A DNA stretch of 64,000 bases from positions 174,933,501 to 174,997,500 of the forward strand of contig NC_090989.1 in the NCBI RefSeq assembly GCF_041146395.1, given 5' to 3'. Shown here one piece after another: positions 44,886 to 55,885 of the stretch. The DNA comes from Eulemur rufifrons. Taxonomy: Eukaryota; Chordata; Mammalia; Primates; Lemuridae. The notes below the pieces were generated by a model. The model was not told the DNA's origin and ran no database searches. It was given only the letters and a program-made list of their open reading frames with translations. The position numbers and the translations under genes are program-made. Positions within the stretch are counted from its first letter, which is position 1, and the number at the start of each line of letters is the position of its first letter.

Positions 44886-46009
44886 GCTATTGCAGTTCAA
44901 CAAAATGATGCTCAACCTAAAGCTCTGTAATTATGAGCTTCAAATTCCAGTCACAACAATAGCTTTCTTGCATTCAAAAATCTGCCTAAACAAATTCCTA
45001 CATAAACATGCTGTATTAAAAGTACTATGTTTATGTTTTAGGTAGCTTACTTGCTTGAGATGACAATGTGGTGGGGACAAAAATTATTAATGAACCAAAT
45101 TGGCTTTCCTTTCCCTCTATCTGATACTACCACCCTTTTCCTCACCACCCAGACATTGCAAGCCAGCACTTTCCACTGCTATGTCTATCCTTATTGTGTA
45201 GCTATCAGTAGTCAATGGAGAGAAAATCAAAAAGAAATTATAGGGAATTATCTCTTGGTAGAGAAAAAAATGTATACCAAAAGTTGGGAAAGGGAATAGG
45301 AATAAAATGCCTTATTAGGTGTTATAGCTAGGAGAATATGGATGGAAAAAGTTGAGAATAGACCAAAAAAAGAGTTAATAGGAGCAGTTTTGAGAGATAG
45401 AACCAAAGAAATGGAGGAAGGAAAATTTAAGTAGTCTTTGCTGTGTAGATAATTGATTAAATCTATTTTAATGCTGTCCAGTAAATTTAAAAAATTATAG
45501 TTACTTTTAACTTGCATTGCAATTTGTGGTCTCCATTTCTTTCAATGTGGCCCCAAACTAGGCCACAAGAATCCCTATGTTTTATTTGGGTTACACTGAG
45601 ATCATGGCAACACAGAATCTTACAGTTGAAAGTAATCTTAAGGATACACCGTCCAACATCTCTCCAAATGCAAAAATTTATTCTTTTCCATCTCAAAATG
45701 TAATCACCCTAACCACTACTTGAATAGATTTTATAGTAAAATACTCATTCCTTGATCCATTCTCCACATAATAGTTCCTCAGATATTTGAAGATACTCAT
45801 TATCTTTTCTGAAAATTTTATTTTATTTGATCTATTGATAAAATTGTACTTGGACATTATTCCTCAATCGTGTTCACCAGTTGCCCTTGAATTAGGTTCA
45901 CTTTCAAACACATGATTCCTGATTTGTCTGATACATGTTTAACATCTTTCCAATTTTCTATTGCCCCTATATCTGTAAACGTGTAAAAATAGGAAACAGA
46001 TGGGAAATA
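44886..46009. other. Unique DNA, possible very old repeat near 45.6 kb
   Basis: 'agaatcttacagttgaaagt' near 45613 recalls an old mammalian repeat ('agaattgaaagggacctta'), but I cannot assign it. Frames of 63-89 codons lack motifs. Confidence 0.35.
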
Positions 46010-46470
46010 AGATAATTTAGGAAAAGTTTATTTACAAAGAGAATTTCAAAGGTGTGTGTGTGTAGAAGAACCATAACCGGGGGTGGTAGCATCTGAGCTA
46101 GCACCGCCCTAGTCCTGGAGAAATAGGGAGAAAAAGTGGCTCCCAGAAAGACGAAGGAGAGAATTAACTGTACAGAATCAACTACCTTGAAAGAAGCCTT
46201 CTAAGAAGGTACAATGCCAGCTCAAGGTGATTCACAGGGAGGAAACCAGGAAATAAATACATGACCTCACTCTTCTCATTTCCATCAAGCTCCTCAAAAG
46301 GATACTCATTTACTGAGCCCAAATTGAAGCCAAAATATCAGCCTCCCAGAGTAGATGGAGAAGAGTGAAGAGAGGATCTAGAGAAAGAAATGCCAGATAT
46401 CAGACACATTTTATAATATTGGTAAAGATGTCCCAAAAAATAAAATCACCTGCTCTGCTATGAGATGGTG
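46010..46470 (-). mobile_element. Possible ancient LTR
   Basis: 'gaaaagtttatttacaaaga', 'gggggtggtagcatctgagc' and later 'gagaggatctagagaaagaa' resemble a dispersed LTR-like repeat read in antisense. The family and edges are not certain. Confidence 0.3.
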
Positions 46471-49400
46471 TAAGTCTTCCAACAAGTTACATTGCTCAAA
46501 GAAATTTACATTGTATGCTTTTTGCTTTCCGCTAAGCAACAAATATGTCCACTTATTAGAAGCCTAGTCATGTAGAAAGACTCCCCCAAACTAATCACAA
46601 TACCAAGCTCACATGTGTATTGTTATGATGTTCCTGACATTTCACAAACTTAAATCTCTTGGTTGTCCTAAATGAAATTTAGCCTTCTGGCAAAAAGGGG
46701 CATTTAGGTCTGAGCATGGTGGGCTATCATGGGCATTGGTATTGCCTATTATGTCAAACAATTCTTTAAAAAGATTAAACTCCTAATAGAGGAAGATTGC
46801 TTTGTTCTTTATACAAATGAAAAGGGGGAAATGGTTGGATTCCAGGGAGGAGCAGAGAAATAAGCTAGGGAATTGACAGAACTGGCTACATGCCATCACT
46901 CTTTTATCTTCGCTTTGGTAAGCTTTTTGCCAATGTGAAATACAATAGACCTCTTTGCATACCTGATGCTGTCCTGGATAACAGCCCAAGCCTTAAGAAA
47001 TCTAGCCTGTACACATGCAAAGCTAGAAATATTTGTATTTATTTTTAAAAAACTCTAACTAGAAATGGTTTTTACATAACCAAAAGCATTATTTATGAGT
47101 GTACTCATTTATAGGAAAATGTACTCTTTTCTTGCCCATCCACTTGCCTTAAAAAGAGTATAAATAAAGCAAAATGAAATAATCCAATGAACCTCATGTA
47201 CCCATTATAGTACTTAAAAATAAAAAGAAAACATTCCATCAAAAAGCTGAGAGTGCTTTGCATATATCATCCAATTTACTTTTACAGAGTTTCTGGGATA
47301 TGGCTAGAACAGTTGTCATCATTCCTGAGGTGCCTTGATGCCATAGTTGCCTAATAAGTTGCAAAACAATTCTGGGCCTAAAATAAATACTTCAGTTCTC
47401 GGTACAGTCTGGCAAAGTCCAATGCTCAATAGCTCACAATGTTCCCTCAAGTCAAGTATATCCTATTTCTTCCTATGCTTCTCTCCTGAGATTCATTTCA
47501 AACTTGTGGAAAGCATTTATTTTAACAAAGTCGAAGGAGCTCAGAACTGATAAGTTTGAATGCTGAAAAGGAAATTTGGCAGCTCTTTCCATGATTGGCT
47601 TGGGAGTGGTATTCTAAGTCACCCTTCACAAGACCTTGCTCTGCTTCTGTTCAGATTCAAGTCACAATAGGAAGCAGGAAAAATGTCATCGAGCATAAAG
47701 AGGAAGTCAAATAGGTTGATATCCAAAAATGAATTCCACTAGAAAGCATAGCAAGGATGAGACACCGGTGGCCAAATTTTATTCAAATCTGCAAATAAGT
47801 AATTTTTATGTTAAGCATTGTTGGAAAGGAGTGGGAGACTGATGTGGATATGTCAATGTAAAATCATGGTTGATAGACACCTACAAATGGGAGCATAAAC
47901 TTCAGTTAGCTCCTGTCGGCGGAAGAGCCCAACAATGCCTCCAAGGACCTTAAAGGTTAACAATAAAATCTCAAATTGAATCCTCATTCTCAGTGTGAGC
48001 CAATCTGTTATAAAACAATGAATTGGCATGAACATACCAAGGCCAATGAGTACAGTTAAGCAAGAGCCTGTCAGCGTACCCATACTTTATCACCCATGCA
48101 GAGAGTAACTCTCCATGACATTAAGGATGCTATATTTGATGGAATGTCACAGTTAGTTGACACTGGCCTTATCCCGGATCGTAGATTCTCTGTCACATCC
48201 TGCCAGTTTAGAGCAGGACCTAATGATTACAGTGTTTTACCTTACAAGCCAGGGTGGGAAGCCAAAGCTGAGTTGAGCTGTGTAAATTGCTGTGCGGTGT
48301 CAGAGCTGCCGATGGGAAGTGATTGATAGAGAGGGTGACCAACCATATGGAAGGAAAGAAAGTGGAAAGTATTTTCAAGATGAGTATTGTGCCCTGATCT
48401 TGAGTAGAAAAGCTTATAATCTAATCAAACCAAAGGAAAATTATTTCTAAGAGTTTAAAAGACTACTGAAGCTGCATGCCATCCGTCCTCTGGTGACTTG
48501 AATGTGACAGAAAATTCACCTTCCTGGTCAGAGGGCAGATGACACCCACAAATACACAGAAGTTTGGACAGATTCTTTTTAAAGTATTTAATGACATAAA
48601 TATTTACTGTCTATTATATGTATGCATTGGGGACCTAGAGAGCAACCTAGAGGTGGACACGATCAACAAACACAATTCCCGGGATTTATTCATAATACAA
48701 TTTTACTTTTGTGTCCTACTGTCTGTCTCCTTAAATTTAATCAGTGGGCAGAAGCTTCCCTAGATAAATGCTCAAATAGGTGAAACCTCTTCTGATGAGT
48801 ATTAGTCCATACATATTATGAAGCCTAATAATCTAAATGTCCATTTCCATGTGATAGTCCCATCATAGTTGATTTAAAGTCGCAGCTACTTCTTCTCCAG
48901 TTTGTTCCTGCTGCAGAACAGAAACGAAGCCTGCAGGTAGGGTGGGGTTGTGGTCCACGTCCTTATTTCCCTGACTTGAACTTCTCCCCCTGCCAACCCA
49001 CCCTGTTAACCTCAAATTCAGACTGCGGCAGATTAGAGTAAGGCAGGGAAGGAAAGAGAAAGGACACAGGGATGCTCTTACATGATGGGTACCCAGTGTG
49101 TGTGCTCTCTGGGCTTGCCAGGGGTTGAAAGTTGACCCTTTCTCTCACAAATATTCTTGTGAGTTCTTTCCAAAAGCTCTGGGCAGTAGGCACTTTTCCC
49201 CTGAAGCTCACTTGAATGGGCCTTCAATGTCACTTGGTCACTTTTGACACTTTCTCCAGGGCTGAGACCTCCCAAAGTCCCCCCCACCCCCAGCCTTCTT
49301 CTATTAAAGTGCCTTTGTCCTTCTGGGGACCACACACAGCTCCTCCATGCATACAGCCCAAATTAGGTCCATAGGAAACATTCACCCTTCCTTTGCTCTG

Positions 49401-49599
49401 ACGACATCTGAGGGTAGTATTACTTCTCAAACCACAAACCTCTACTCCAATATCACAGGCTCCTTTGCCCAGACTCTTAGTTTTTACATTTCTCAGGTGT
49501 GTTTTAGACATTGGTCTTCTGTCTGGTCCAAGCAATGCAGATCTAAGCACAGAAATCTGGACATCAGCAGGACTGAAGTGACCACTCATGTGGTCACTC
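46471..49599. other. About 3 kb of unique DNA, no gene proven
   Basis: Apart from a possible weak L2 trace near 48600-48690 I recognise no repeat. The part at 47700-48340 is less A+T-rich and keeps some CpGs, and would be a reasonable place to look for conserved non-coding DNA. The 128-codon minus frame at 49230-49616 runs over unique sequence into MER5A and has no motif. Confidence 0.35.
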
Positions 49600-49812
49600 C
49601 AGTGGTTCTCAACCAAGGTTAATTTTGCTTCCTGGGGGACATTTGGTGACTTCTGGAGACATTTTTTGTTGACACAATTGGAAAAGTGTTAACGTGGCAT
49701 CTAGTTGGTGGAGGCTAAGGTGGCTGTTTAACATCTGATACCGCAAAGGACGGGCCTGATAAAAAAGTTATCCAGACAAAAATGTCAGTAGTGCTGAGGG
49801 GGAGAAATCCTG
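49600..49812 (+). mobile_element. MER5A-like hAT-Charlie element
   Basis: It starts 'cagtggttctcaaccaaggt', followed by 'ggggacatttggtgacttct', 'ggagacattttttgttgaca', 'ggcatctagttggtggaggc', 'gttatccagacaaaaatgtc' and the end 'gagaaatcctg'. The order and length (about 213 bases) fit MER5A. I found no matching 8-bp flanks, so the target duplication has decayed. Confidence 0.85.
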
Positions 49813-49894
49813 TCCTAGAAAAACCTCATTTTAAGGTTTTCCTTGATTTGTAAGCAGAATAGATCTATAAGGATGAAAATATAGTATTTGTGAT

Positions 49895-50300
49895 AGTTCC
49901 TCAACTCCATGTATTAACCAATTCAGTAACCATATATATTAAGTGCTTACTAAGTGTTGGGCACTGTTATCAGGGCTGGGGATACAGAACTTCTCATGGA
50001 GTTTACACACTAAGACAGTAAACAAGTAAACAAACACATCAGCAAGGTAATTTAATATAGAAATAGTGCTCTAAACACAATAAAACAGAGAATGTGACAG
50101 AGGTTGGAAATGGGTATCATCACTTTGTATCCAAGGAGTCAAGGAAGGGCCCTCTGAAGAAGTGGTTGCTTGACTGACACCCAAAGGGTGATATAGAGCC
50201 ATTCTGGGGAAACAGCATTCTAGAAAATACAAATAGCTGGTGCACAACAAGTGCAGAATAGCTACAACAGAACAAGGCTGAGGCATAACACGCATGGAAT
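49895..50300 (-). repeat. L2 LINE 3' segment
   Basis: 'taagtgcttactaagtgttg', 'ggcactgttatcagggctgg', 'ggatacagaacttctcatgg', 'agtaaacaagtaaacaaaca', 'gaagggccctctgaagaagt', 'acagcattctagaaaa' are in the order of antisense L2. Confidence 0.75.
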
Positions 50301-51488
50301 GCTATAGGGACATCAAGGGGTATTGAGCATGGAGAGGAGCATTAGTACAAAAGGAAGAGGGAAGAGAATGCAGAGACCCAGAGTAGGTAGGTTTTCCTGG
50401 AACAGTAAACAGGATGTCTTAACCAAGAAACCTTTGGCCCCAGGTAGTGGAGATGACCGTGAATCCCTTGAAAATCTACAAACTTTTGGGCATATGTCCA
50501 CGTGTATACTTTTTATCTAATCCTCAGAAATGACCCCAAATGAAAGTGAGAACTAACAAATCAGAAACCTATTGTTTGCACATGGTGGAAATCTGTCCGA
50601 TTGAGGGCTGTCATTGTTCTTCTCAGAGAACACCTAAAGTCCATATGGAAGCGTGGCCTCCTTCTAGGGCTTTTCTAACATTTCCTATTCCAATTTCATA
50701 ACAAATTCCAGGTCCTGGAGGCAGCAGTTTTACCTGACATCAAAGCCACTGCCTTCTTGTGATTCTGAAAGAAACGTCAGAAAGCAATTTATCAACAAAT
50801 TAGGGACCACAGTTATGCCCACAAGAGATTACCCAGGAAGTTAATCAAATGCCCTTTGTCCCTGAGAAAAAGGAATGGGCTTCAACCTGGAGGGCCTAGA
50901 GGTCTCCCGAGAGAAGAGAGAAATGCCCCCTTCTTCCCACTCTCTAGATTAAACAGTCACCAACCCTCCGACCAGAAGTTCTCCGAAGAATATTCCATTT
51001 GTTATACCCCACCCTACACCCCCTTCCTGCTGAACAATGAAATAGCGTGGATGGCTTAAAGAGCAGTACCTAACTGCAAAGGGAAGAAATTAAATTAAAA
51101 AGAATAAATAGCAGTAGCCTGAAGCCTGGGGAGCTAGGAGGCATTCCATAGAAAACCCAGGGAGGAGAGTGGCCAGAGTAAAAGGAAAGGGACAATACCG
51201 AAAGAAATGACAATATCCAGGGAGCAGAGCCAGTTTAGTTATGGCAGCTAAGTAATTTCAAACTACAAAAGGAATTTTAGGCTTCAAAACTCCAGCTCCC
51301 AAATAGTGTTATAATTAGTATTATTTTCAGATTAAAGAAAACACCACTTTTGTGTAACAAATTACCTCCATTTTAAAAGCAAAAATAATATATTTCACTT
51401 CATAAAAAAAAATGCCCAAACGGAAGCATTCTTACATTAATTATTTCACTCTATTCAAAAAGCATATCCCTGCTTGCTTTTTATTATG
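50301..51488. other. Unique DNA, nothing recognised
   Basis: The first 200 bases may continue the L2 copy. No exon can be supported. Frames of 62-67 codons lack motifs. Confidence 0.35.
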
Positions 51489-51532
51489 CCTTCCAGCTTC
51501 TACTTTGAAAAACATGTTAAGAAGCTGGAAGG
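51489..51532. repeat. Perfect 13-bp hairpin
   Basis: ccttccagcttct (51489-51501) pairs exactly with agaagctggaagg (51520-51532) around an 18-base loop. Three further pairs, one a G-T wobble, extend it outward. I recognise no element around it. Confidence 0.85.
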
Positions 51533-52984
51533 TATTTTTTAAAAATGAAAGGAAAAAAGAAAAATAAATAATCTTTGAAGCAAGTAGAGCCAAAATACAG
51601 AATGCATAAATATACATGTACATATTTCTTTATTTGCCCCCTAGATTGAACTCCCCATTTTCTTCCACCTCCCTTTTTGGCACCAGAACACGAAGCATCT
51701 TTCTTTCCGTGAGCTTCAACAGCAGGCAAATGTTTGCCCCAGAATTGAATCAGATTCTGTTCTGTGGATTGATTGGCAAGAGTTTTTCATAAAGGGGGTG
51801 GGGTCCCCAGAGGGCAAATACATAATTTTCATAATGCATTTCTTTTTCTTCCCCCCAGCCTAGGAACCTAAGTCTGTTTCTGAACCATTTCATCTCAGAG
51901 TAATAATTAGCAGCGCACGGCAAAAGACAAAACACCGTCATCGTTGCTTCGTGGGGTCTGTACTTGCTCTTGTAAAATTACCAAGAATATAATTTTACTG
52001 TGGGAACAAAGAACATATGCAAAGTAAATATTGTTACAGATTTTAGAGTTTCGAGAAGAAATTTTAAAATTTGAGTAATATATAAAACCACGGGAAATAG
52101 AGTTTAAAATGGATCTGGATCCTGTGGGCTCTTTCCTTTACTCAGTTTACTGTGGCTGAGGTCACCGTTGTCACTTTGTGACATAAAGGAAAGCTTTAGC
52201 ACAGGCCTTTCTAAACACAGGATATCAGAGCCCTAGAATTTAAAACATCTAAAACAATTAAGGTGAGCCCGTCTAATGAGCCTCAATACCTAGAAATCAA
52301 TCTCCAAATGAAAAACAAATATGTGACCATCATTAGATTTTAATATTAAAATATTTAAAATTATATTAATATTAAAAATGATCCTTAAATGTAATACATC
52401 TTTAATGGGAACCAGGAATAAGAAGGTGAAAATAAATGTGTGATGGTGTTATTTGCACTGATTGATTAAAATGTTGACTGTGACCTGTACACCTAAGGAG
52501 AGACTTGACTATTTTTTAAGCAGATCTGGAAGAGTATCCTGTTCTAATGAACTGAAGATGGTGCTCAGCCTTGCACGAAGGCAAAATCAGTGTAGTGATT
52601 TCCTGCGCTTCTAGAGGCCGGGCTTCTGACAATATCGCCTGTCCAACGACACAGCTACAGATCAGAAAGCCTCAGTCCTACCCCTTAGCCGGTGGGTTCC
52701 AGAGACTCTTCTCAGGCACCAGGCAGAGCTTCCCGGCTCAGATTTTACCCCCAACCCTGACAATGCTAGCAATCTGATTAATCATAGCACAGCACATTAG
52801 TCAGTGCAAATTAGAAGTGGGGGATGGAGATGCCACAGGGACAAGGACAAAGCTGCAGATGTGAAAGCAGCAACAAGACAAAGCAATGAAACTACTATAT
52901 AGAAATTGATGGTCATTAAGACAAGCCTGAGTCATCAGGGAAAGCTAAATTATGCTCTCATGCTTCACTTAAGGAAGAAGGATA
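51533..52984. other. Unique DNA, nothing recognised
   Basis: I see no repeat family or exon. The part at 52560-52770 is locally richer in G+C. Confidence 0.35.
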
Positions 52985-53120
52985 GTGTACCAGGGCTCCC
53001 TAAACCTGGCCGAGTATCAGAGTGACCTAAAATATTCTGATTCAGGTGTGGAATGGATGTGCTCAAGAACACGCATTTTAACAGGAATCTTGGTGAGTTT
53101 GGATTTAGCTGCTCTTCAGA
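52985..53120 (+). mobile_element. Possible diverged hAT-Charlie element
   Basis: 'ccagggctccctaaacctgg', 'gtatcagagtgacctaaaat' and 'acgcattttaacaggaatct' recall the MER20/MER5 group ('ggttctcaaacttggctgc ... catcagaatcacctgg'). The copy is too worn for a firm name. Confidence 0.35.
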
Positions 53121-53129
53121 ATGATACAT

Positions 53130-53285
53130 GCATTATCTAATTTTACAGATGAGGAAACTGTGGCACACAGAGGTTAGACAACTTGTCCAAGGTCATCTAA
53201 TCTGTAGTAAGTAAAGGAGCCAGCATTCCAACCTGGATCAACTCCAGCCGGATTCTTCCAGGGCTCTTCCGCTCTCTCTAGCTTG
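53130..53285 (-). repeat. MIR SINE
   Basis: 'attatctaattttacagatg', 'aggaaactgtggcacacaga', 'ggttagacaacttgtccaag', 'gtcatctaatctgtagtaag' and 'ggagccagcattccaacctg' give the antisense MIR core and tRNA-related part. Confidence 0.85.
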
Positions 53286-53332
53286 TTGGATTCTTTTGTT
53301 GGCTTGACTCTGGGCTTCTGGATCTACTAACC

Positions 53333-53492
53333 CAGTGGTTCTCAACACGCATTACTTGGGAACTTGCAGGAAAACAAATGTTCAGGTCCCACCCTAACTT
53401 TATGAATTAGAATCCCCAGGATGGGGCCCAGCAATCTTTTTTAACACACTGTCCAGGAAATTCTGATACACTCTAAAGTTTGAAAATCACCG
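53333..53492 (+). mobile_element. MER20-like hAT-Charlie element with 8-bp duplication
   Basis: It begins 'cagtggttctcaacacgcat' and ends 'gtttgaaaatcaccg'. Middle text ('gaattagaatccccaggatg', 'gggcccagcaatctttttta') fits MER20 or a close relative. Flanks TACTAACC (53325-53332) and TACTACCC (53493-53500) form a target duplication with one mismatch. Confidence 0.75.
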
Positions 53493-53500
53493 TACTACCC

Positions 53501-54056
53501 CACTTCAGGTAAAGCTAAAATACGGAGGAAGCATAAGTGTCTCATTTGGTAGCTCTCAGTGGTACTCAATCTTCTTGGTTTCCGGAAAGGGTGAGTGTGT
53601 CCCCAAAATGGGCTTTCTGTACATTTCAACTCTTTGGTGAGAATTCTTCTTTCCAGGCCTGCAGAGCCCGTGGTTCTTACGTCCTTTTCTTCACTCCTGT
53701 GAAAACCCTTCCTTAGGAAATAATCTCTCAATAACACCTTATCAGTTAGAGTTCTTGGTTGCAAAAACCAACTCTAAAAACCAACTTCCCAAAATTAGGA
53801 CAGGGAACATCAGTGGATATTCTGTGCTTTGCTTTTCGTCCTTCACTAAGCTGCTAAGCCCATAACCTTTTGAACCACAAAAAGACAAACTACTTTTCCA
53901 CCCTGAGATCTATGCATGCCTTAGAATAAATTAAAGCCTGCCTCAATCATCTGTGTTTTACAAAACCAAGATCATCTCCATCACAATTGATAACTCTAAT
54001 GAATTTTAAATCTTGTATACACAAATAATTTGAGTATAACATCTTCTGCACCTTTT
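53501..54056. other. Unique DNA, nothing recognised
   Basis: The 89-codon minus frame (53495-53764) has no motif and starts in the MER20 edge. No exon can be supported. Confidence 0.35.
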
Positions 54057-54185
54057 CCATTTATTTATTTATTTATTGAAGAAACGTTTCTTGAGAACCT
54101 ATTTGAGCCAGAAATGATCCCAAGAACTAAGAATAGAACAGTGCTTAAGTATACCTTGCCCTCAAGATGCTTCCAGTCTATCGTA
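54057..54185 (-). repeat. Probable L2 3' fragment
   Basis: A 'tttatttatttatttatt' run is followed by 'gaacctatttgagccagaaa' and 'accttgccctcaagatgctt', the usual antisense L2 order (tail, 'gagcacctactatgtgccag', 'ctgccctcaaggagctt'). Confidence 0.5.
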
Positions 54186-54359
54186 CGTGTTCTTAATCTG
54201 GGATCCATAATTGGATTTCAAGAGTTTTGTAACTCTCCTGAAAACTACTTAGAAATAATTACTCTTTCCACCTACCTTTTTTTCTATAAATATACGTTGG
54301 GAATGGAAGAGTGGGTAGAGATCCTACACTTTTCAGTTAGTTACTCAAACTGATCTGGG

Positions 54360-54733
54360 TTCCTTCTCTCCCTCATATCCCCTGTGATCTTACCTCTCTG
54401 CCCGGCACGAGACAGGCAGGAAGTGCGAACATGTCCCTCTCTCCAGCAGCCATTATTATTGATCCACAGCAGATGGAGTTAGGGTGTAGCCTACCTCCAT
54501 CTGTACATCTGGTAAGACAACTTGTAGACTCCACGAGTTCCCCAGTGGGATTAAGCGCCAGTTACCCGTCGTGGTAACTGCTTGTTAACGCACCCTTTGC
54601 TGTCTGCCGGCTCTTCCCTGCCTCCCTTCCTCATTCTCTCCCATTCATGCTTCCAGAGACCAGCTCGTAGATAAACTGCTCCCCCTGGAATCCTCGTCTC
54701 AGGGTCTGTTTCTGGGAGAACTCAAACTAAGAC
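54360..54733 (+). mobile_element. Possible ancient LTR or old repeat
   Basis: 'cctcatatcccctgtgatct', 'tacctctctgcccggcacga' and the ending 'ctcgtctcagggtctgtttc', 'actcaaactaagaca' resemble a widespread mammalian repeat that ends like MaLR/ERVL LTRs. The family is not assigned. Confidence 0.4.
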
Positions 54734-54916
54734 AAGACCTATGAGACAAAGGGATTAAAAAATCACTAGTCTAGTGGCAAACAAACTGGAAATTTCAATT
54801 CTCCCCTAATAGGGTAAGTATTCTCCAAGGAATGGGCACGGGAGTTATAGGAAGACACCAGGAGGAGGAAAAGGAATTGGGAGGAAAAAGTAGAAATGAT
54901 ATCTACCTTGTGCCTT

Positions 54917-54940
54917 AAAAAAAAAAAAAAAAAAAAAAAA
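54917..54940. repeat. A24 homopolymer
   Basis: A long A run has no recognisable SINE or LINE on its left and no clear target duplication, so I cannot tell whether it is an orphan tail or local slippage. Confidence 0.85.
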
Positions 54941-55759
54941 GACTTAACCAGGTAAAAACAAAGAGAAGCACTTATCCAAATATTTTTAACGTTTTTAATC
55001 TTTTCTCTCCACCTAACATGACTTCCTAAAGTCAAACCCTCAGCTCAGAGGACAGAAGAAATTTGCAAACATTATTTATGTGTGATGAGAGAGAAAGTGG
55101 CATCAGTCCTCTAAAATATGGAAAGGTAGTGCCTCATCCAAGGCTGAGTTTTGTGACACACTGGGGAGCCGTCCCGCCGAGCAGGTGACACACCAGCCAG
55201 CAGAGCAGGGATCTGAACGTCACATATTTGCTTGCCTGCCTGCTCTATGCTGAGTGGAATCTAACATGATAGGAACTGTTTGTTATATTATTTACTATGT
55301 GTCTCTAATCTAACCTTTTCATGTGCATGGGCTTCCTACAGAGTGAGGAGGCAAACCTACTCCCAGAAGAGATGTTACAAGAATGTTAGCTGAAATGTTG
55401 AATAACGATAAATTCCTTTGAGCTCCTTGCGACGTTCTAATCCACCATGGTAAAACTTTCATGTTTTGTCAGCTATTGTAATTTTGCTTTCACAGATGCA
55501 ATACAAATTCTTCCCGTATAAGTGACTTTCACGTTCAGCGGTAACTTTCAGGGAAATTCTACTATTGTGATTTTAGATGGCATGTGTTTTAGGAGCTCTA
55601 TAAAACACACACATCTAAAAGGTTTATATTTGAATTCCTTTCATTTTAGTCAGCCATAGACAAGTTTTAGTCTACATTTTTAAATAATTGACTCCATTAT
55701 ATTTGATAAAATATAGGTTAGTTCTAAAGGCAACAGTTAGCACTTACATAAAGAGGATT
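54941..55759. other. Unique DNA, nothing firm
   Basis: A possible MIR remnant lies at 55110-55220 ('agcagagcagggatctgaac'). No exon can be supported. Confidence 0.35.
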
Positions 55760-55885
55760 TTTTTTTCCTTTTAATCTTCAGAAAGCCTGTAGACCTAAAA
55801 TAATTTTCACGTGCCTGTGAGGCAAGAAGCTCCAGCATTCCCAGCTTTTATAAAAGAAAACTGAGGCAGAAAACTGGGACTAATT
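55760..55885 (-). repeat. MIR SINE fragment
   Basis: 'cctgtgaggcaagaagctcc' followed by 'ttataaaagaaaactgaggc' and 'agaaaactggga' fit the antisense MIR core, though diverged. Confidence 0.5.

Noticed and set aside
49230..49616. 128-codon minus-strand frame
   Set aside because: It runs from unique DNA into a MER5A element and has no motif.
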